A DNA stretch of 64,000 bases from contig OY986963.1 in assembly GCA_963920575.1 (NCBI GenBank), positions 906,896 to 970,895 on the forward strand, in the 5' to 3' direction. Positions 59,522-64,000 of this stretch are shown here, piece by piece. A program made the translations under genes and the position numbers. Source of the DNA: Narthecium ossifragum (lineage: Eukaryota; Streptophyta; Magnoliopsida; Dioscoreales; Nartheciaceae). Within the stretch, counting starts at the first letter, position 1, and every line of letters begins with the position of its first letter. The notes beneath the pieces are model-generated. The model made no database searches, was not told the origin of the DNA, and worked only from the letters and a program-made list of their open reading frames with translations.

Positions 59522-61529
59522 CTACTTGGTTTTGCCACTCCTTGTCCTTGAAACATGTGATGCTTTAAGCTGTTAGAGAAGGGTTGGGGGCGTGTACATT
59601 AGTTTGATGCTCAACAGTAATTAGATGGCATTTAACATGCTTCTGCAACTAGTGAACAAAATACACCTGTCATGTCTTAGCTAGTAATGCGGAACTCCAT
59701 GATACGATGTTGTCTATTTAAAAACAGAAATGATTTGTACACATATCTTTCACATGTATATGAATCGGTAGTTGTCGATTCATATATAACGAACCTATTG
59801 GTAGTGGGGCACCGATAGGTTGTACATGTCTATCGATAAATCACTACCGATATGCATGTATATGAATCGATAGCACAACTACCGATTCAATAATGTGAAG
59901 TGCACATACTACATGTGGCATGTGCACCCATATATATGAATCGGTAGTTGTCGATTCATATATATGTGCTATTGATTCATATATATATGAATCGACAACG
60001 AACCTATTGGTAGTGGGGCACCAATAGGTTCTACATGTCTATCGGTAAATCACTACCGATATGCATATATATGAATCGATAGCACAACTACCGATTCAAT
60101 AATGTGAAGTGCACATGCTACATGTGGCATGTGCACCAATCAGCGCTCATTTAAAAAAGTTAAAGCTAGTAATAATTTCACCATTATTATAAGAGATTGC
60201 TAGAAAATAAAGAAATCATCTTTGACACAAGCGTTAGTACTAGTACGTACCTTATCCCGGAAAGATTTGATTGCCAGAATAAGTAACTTGTCACCCGACA
60301 ATTGTCTGATTTTGAAAATTAGTTGCTCCCGCGTGATCTTACTTTCCTGCAGAAGACATATATACAGAATATCTGAATACAACCATAGACTACAAATCCC
60401 TTCCACCACCACCCCCCAAAAAAAAAAGCTAACATCAAATTCTCTAAAAACAATACAAAAGGCTATATACCATATAATCACTATGATATCTCCTGATCAA
60501 GCACATTGTTGACGAAGGCAGAGATTTGGCAAGGACGGATACCAGTGTGCTAAATGGTATCCATGGTGAGCTGGGTTGTCTCACAGGCTTCCTCTGAAAA
60601 CCTGCAGACCCAACAAAAGAGAAACCTTAATCAAAAGTTCCATGCTAGATACAAATCGAACAAAGACATACAAAATAAAAACTAAACTAAACTGATACAC
60701 GCACGCACCTTTTGAACACGAATCCAATTTAATGCTCACGACGTACAGGGGCAAAATGTGAGTGTTCACATCAGAGTACCACAAGATATATTTTGAAGGC
60801 GCTTTCTGGCTATCAACACCAGAGTCATGATCCTTTGAACTCGGAGAGCATTGTCGTGAACCTGGTAGAACCTCCTCCATGTTCCCCAAGATTACGCGAC
60901 AAAATAACACGTGCCGTAACCCATCCCCGTCAACAGCTGCGGACATCACACTGCAAATCAAGTATCAAAGCAAACTCAAAACATCTTTTTCCTCTTCATT
61001 TCTTTATTCAACCAAATTAGATAATCCTAAGCTCTAGCAACTCCAGTGAATCTAGGCTTTACCTGTCAATGGCTCTATGCTCTGGTTGCAGATATAAGCC
61101 AAATCCAAGCGCACTACCTTCTTTTGGCATTCCACAAACACCAAAACCATCATCTAATATCCGTTCAACACCATCTTTACAAGAGGCATACCATCCATTC
61201 CTTACATTTGGAAACCCATTGCGCTCCTCCATCATAGCCTTCTGGTAAAGCCGGAAGGCCCCAAAGCGAGCTCTCCCAGTGGGCGTAGAATGCATGTTCC
61301 TATGTATAGCTTCAACTGTACAATTTTGTGCGAGTGTCCCAACACTGGTATAAAACCGGTGCTTAAGAAGTATATACTCCTGATCATCCTCTTTCAGCCT
61401 AACGATCTGACTAGCAGAAAAGCCATGAGGTTTTTCACGAATTGCCTCATCGGTGACACTTCCTGAATCAGATATGCTGCTTCCAACATCCATCACCTCC
61501 TCCTCTTCACTCTTCACTCCTTCCGCCAT
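59522..61529 (-). CDS. short SRO protein (SIMILAR TO RCD-ONE), PARP-like and RST domains
   Basis: Five coding exons on the minus strand: 61529-61063, 60950-60709, 60601-60471, 60346-60251 and 59569-59522 (984 nt, 327 aa). There is an acidic Ser-rich N-terminus, then a PARP-like fold over about residues 50-235 (GRARFGAFRLYQKAMMEERN, VRNGWYASCKDGVERILDDG, GFGLYLQPEHRAID, LRHVLFCRVILGNMEEVLPG, DSGVDSQKAPSKYILW, NTHILPLYVV). An RST domain follows over about 237-312 (SPWIPFSTLVSVLAKSLP, ITREQLIFKIRQLSGDKLL). There is no WWE domain, so it is the short class (SRO2-SRO5 like). Plant SROs mostly lack ADP-ribosylating activity and bind transcription factors through RST in stress responses. A donor at 62272/62271 and acceptor at 61538/61537 suggest a 734-bp intron in the 5' UTR. 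The last exon (15 codons) is inferred from an acceptor and stop. Confidence 0.9.
59750..60140. repeat. TACCGATTC-rich repeat, 140-bp unit duplicated, in SRO intron 4
   Basis: ACGAACCTATTGGTAGTGGG begins at 59789 and at 59998, and the copies run in parallel to GTGGCATGTGCACC (period 209 bp). Many ATATGAATCGGTAG and CTACCGATTCA motifs in both orientations would pair into hairpins. It shares its core motif with the repeat in WAK intron 2, so both probably come from one element family. Confidence 0.8.
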
Positions 61530-62314
61530 TCCAAATTCTAGGCATAGAATTCAAAATAACATTAGTTTAGTAACGAGCTTTTCAACACTTCTCCCGCCAT
61601 TGATATGAAAATGTATGTCAACAATGGAATTGCCAATACATACGCAGCATAAAACCGCAGAAGGTTTCGAAGCAGTAAGAACATCAAATCACCCCCAGAC
61701 TCTCAATAATGTGCACGAAGGAAATACTCCGATGAATCAAGAAAAGAAGAACTCCATGACAATTAAAAGAAGATGTCACGAGCTATCAGAGGAGACAACT
61801 ACGTACCTATATAATGACGACGCATTCCCCAAAACCCATCAGAACGACGAAATAATAATAATAATAATAATGAATTCCCGCCGACCTAAATCGAATTAAA
61901 AACTTAATTCCTCTGCAAGAAATACATTGGAAAACCAGGTTCCATAAAATCTGGAAACCGATCCAGACAAGAATTGAAAATAGAAGCACCAGAGACGCGA
62001 TAAATTAAGGATCCATCAGAGCTACCAATGCTTGCAAAAAGAAATTAACCTCATAAAAACGCATTCCAAGAGATAAGAAGCTAGATGCCACATAAGAAGC
62101 GCCTCACATTGAGACAAATTCACACAAAATAACAATAAAAACAGCCTAAACAAGCATCGACGATAAGAAACATTGGAAACCATGAAAACGAATCCACCCT
62201 ACCAGTCCTATCAACAATATTATGCAATAAGATCAGAGCATACATGAGAAGCTAGCTGAAGAAAGACGCACCTGAGTAGAGAGTTCCGAATCCCTTATAG
62301 TCTCTTCTCTCCCT

Positions 62315-62318
62315 CTAG

Positions 62319-62354
<36 letters not shown>
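62315..62354. repeat. (CT)n microsatellite at the SRO gene 5' end
   Basis: About 20 CT dinucleotides (GA on the gene's strand), 40 bp upstream of the inferred 5' UTR donor, so probably in the 5' UTR or core promoter. GA/CT runs at this place are common in plant genes. Confidence 0.85.
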
Positions 62355-62356
<2 letters not shown>

Positions 62357-62952
62357 ATCTCTTTGAACACTGTAACGGGCGGCCTTGGAGAAGAAGAATT
62401 CGAAGACGGGAGTGGTTATATAGGCCGGAGAGGGAGGGAACCGCCTCTTATTTCGGTGGGGCGGTGAGCTGCGGGCGCACGCTGTATCCACTGTACCCGT
62501 GCATTAGAGACCCGCGTAACCCAAAATTACTACACTACCCCTTCGAGCAACCAAAACACGGCTTCGATCATCCGACGGTTTCCAGGGTAGGGGTCCACGT
62601 GAGTCGTGATGGATGGCTAGGATAGTCTGGTGGTGACTTGGATCCTAAGTTGGACGAAGGTTTCATGGTGAAAAACATGTGTGACCGAGGGTGTTATGGG
62701 CATATGAATCGCATGTGCTTTAACGCTCGCCGTTAAGCGGGTTTTTGCCTTGGGAAATAAGACACTGGAGCGAATCAACGTGCCGGTCCGCGAAACCGTC
62801 TATCTTTTGAAGTATTACGTGTCGGATCATGAGTGGATTGTTTCCATACGTGGGTTTCTGATTAAGTGCTTTGGCTCTAGCAAGTGCCGCTGTGTCGGAT
62901 AGTGATTGGTGACCTTGCAGTGAATTCGTGTTCCGTGTAAGGCTTCATATAC
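62355..62952. other. SRO promoter side, nothing further recognised
   Basis: Mixed-composition intergenic DNA. No open frame with family features. Confidence 0.4.
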
Positions 62953-63170
62953 CTGATTTTTTCCCTTTTTTTTCTGGCTCCCTAAAGAGTGAAGCCCAAG
63001 GATGGGTCAGTCGGGTCGGGTAGGCTTCTCGATCTTGATTCCGTGGGGGGCGTGAACGTTCTGATTTTTTCCCCTTTTTTTTTTTTGGCTCCCTAAAGAG
63101 TGAAGCCCAAGGATGGGTCGGTCGGGTCGGGTAGGCTTCTCGATCTTGATTCCGTGGGGGGCGTGAACGT
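62953..63170. repeat. 108-bp tandem duplication
   Basis: CTGATTTTTTCCC starts at 62953 and 63061. Both copies run through GGCTCCCTAAAGAGTGAAGC, AAGGATGGGTC, GGGTAGGCTTCTCGATC and CCGTGGGGGGCGTGAACGT with few differences apart from the T-run length. The closeness of the copies points to a recent duplication. Confidence 0.92.
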
Positions 63171-64000
63171 GATGGAATCATGGAAGTGGGTCGTAGCGTT
63201 TGACGGTTTTGCGGTAAAAATATCAGTGCTATGCCTACTGCCAACCTGCCACATGTAGCCACCCAATTGGTTGATTAGAAGGGTCCACCTAAATGGCTCC
63301 ATCCTGAATCCTTCAATCAGCTATTGCCATGTGGCCTGGTTTTCTATTAAAGCTTATCCATCCACGCCACGTTCGGTTAGAGCAGGTGTTTGGGAAGAGG
63401 ATCAAATGGTGTGATTTTGCCTTCCATTTGTGAAAAATGATAATTTATTGACATATTTTATAATTCGAAGTATCGTCACTTTTGGCTTAAATCAAAACTG
63501 TGAATGGATTCCGCCCTAAGTTTGGATGAGCATATTCGTTTCGATAAAAAAAAAATCGAAACAATTCCTCCAAAACTTTTCTGACCGTATCAAATTAATC
63601 AACCTTATAAAATGTTGCCAATATAAAATAAACATAAGAGTTTTTTCAATCCAAGATGTAAGGGTGGAGATCACCCAGCCGATAACTGAATTGAAAACTA
63701 TACATAATCGAATCCAAGGATGGAGTATACGGTACTAGTTGGCACGGCCCACGCCAGTGATTGTATTAATTGGAACACGGAAATCATGAACGAAAATGTA
63801 GCATTTGTTTCTTCAAAATGCAAATTAGAATGGGTCAACTTGAATCTCTTAAGTCTCGTTTGATACGGTGATAGTAACCCGTGATAAAAGTTATCTCAAT
63901 TAAGAGAAGAATATTTCCTTTATTTTATATTTTATATTTAAACATTCATAAAAAGTTATTCACGTTCCATCTAGTACTCATCTTTATTTTTTTCATATCT
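63171..64000. other. intergenic, nothing recognised
   Basis: AT-rich sequence to the window end; no credible exon or repeat found. Confidence 0.4.

Overview
The window is nuclear DNA from a flowering plant. The evidence is long multi-exon genes with GT-AG introns, plant-only families (chromomethylase, wall-associated kinase, SRO, NO VEIN), plant transposons and a piece of plastid DNA. The plastid piece includes ycf1, a gene that grass plastids have lost, so a non-grass angiosperm is favoured. I cannot name the species.

Layout, left to right. (1) About 739-5262, plus: the 3' six exons of a CMT3-type chromomethylase, followed by a 1.5 kb inverted repeat that encloses two orphan exons. (2) 8252-14017, plus: a complete 11-exon phospholipid-scramblase-family gene, which only reads in frame if two introns use GC donors; intron 4 carries a PIF/Harbinger MITE. 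(3) 14992-16031: a truncated LINE. (4) 17776-28969, plus: a 23-exon GH31 glucosidase (heteroglycan glucosidase type, 1067 aa) with tandem repeats and transposon-like patches in its introns. (5) 30246-29461, minus: an intronless TAF8-like TFIID subunit, convergent with the glucosidase. (6) 30.5-33.2 kb: a 66-bp minisatellite, an AT-rich microsatellite and two LINE tails with target-site duplications. (7) 37392-34568, minus: a 3-exon wall-associated receptor-like kinase. (8) 54625-39788, minus: NO VEIN (NOV), 13 exons and 2760 aa, with rearranged plastid DNA in intron 4. (9) 55155-56264: a solo LTR just upstream of NOV. (10) 57597-56549, minus: a mitochondrial ribosomal protein mL41 locus with an apparent frameshift. 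(11) 58416-59071: a LINE tail with a MITE inserted in it. (12) 61529-59522, minus: a short SRO (RCD1-like) protein with PARP-like and RST domains.

The genes do not form a pathway; this is an ordinary mixed gene neighbourhood. The accessory interest lies in the insertions: a foldback at the end of a DNA methyltransferase gene, a plastid insertion in NOV, LINE tails of what looks like one family, nested elements, and a TACCGATTC-rich repeat at two loci. Exon models were built by hand from splice sites and family similarity. For the complete genes the exon lengths sum to multiples of three, which is a useful internal check, but no transcript evidence was available.
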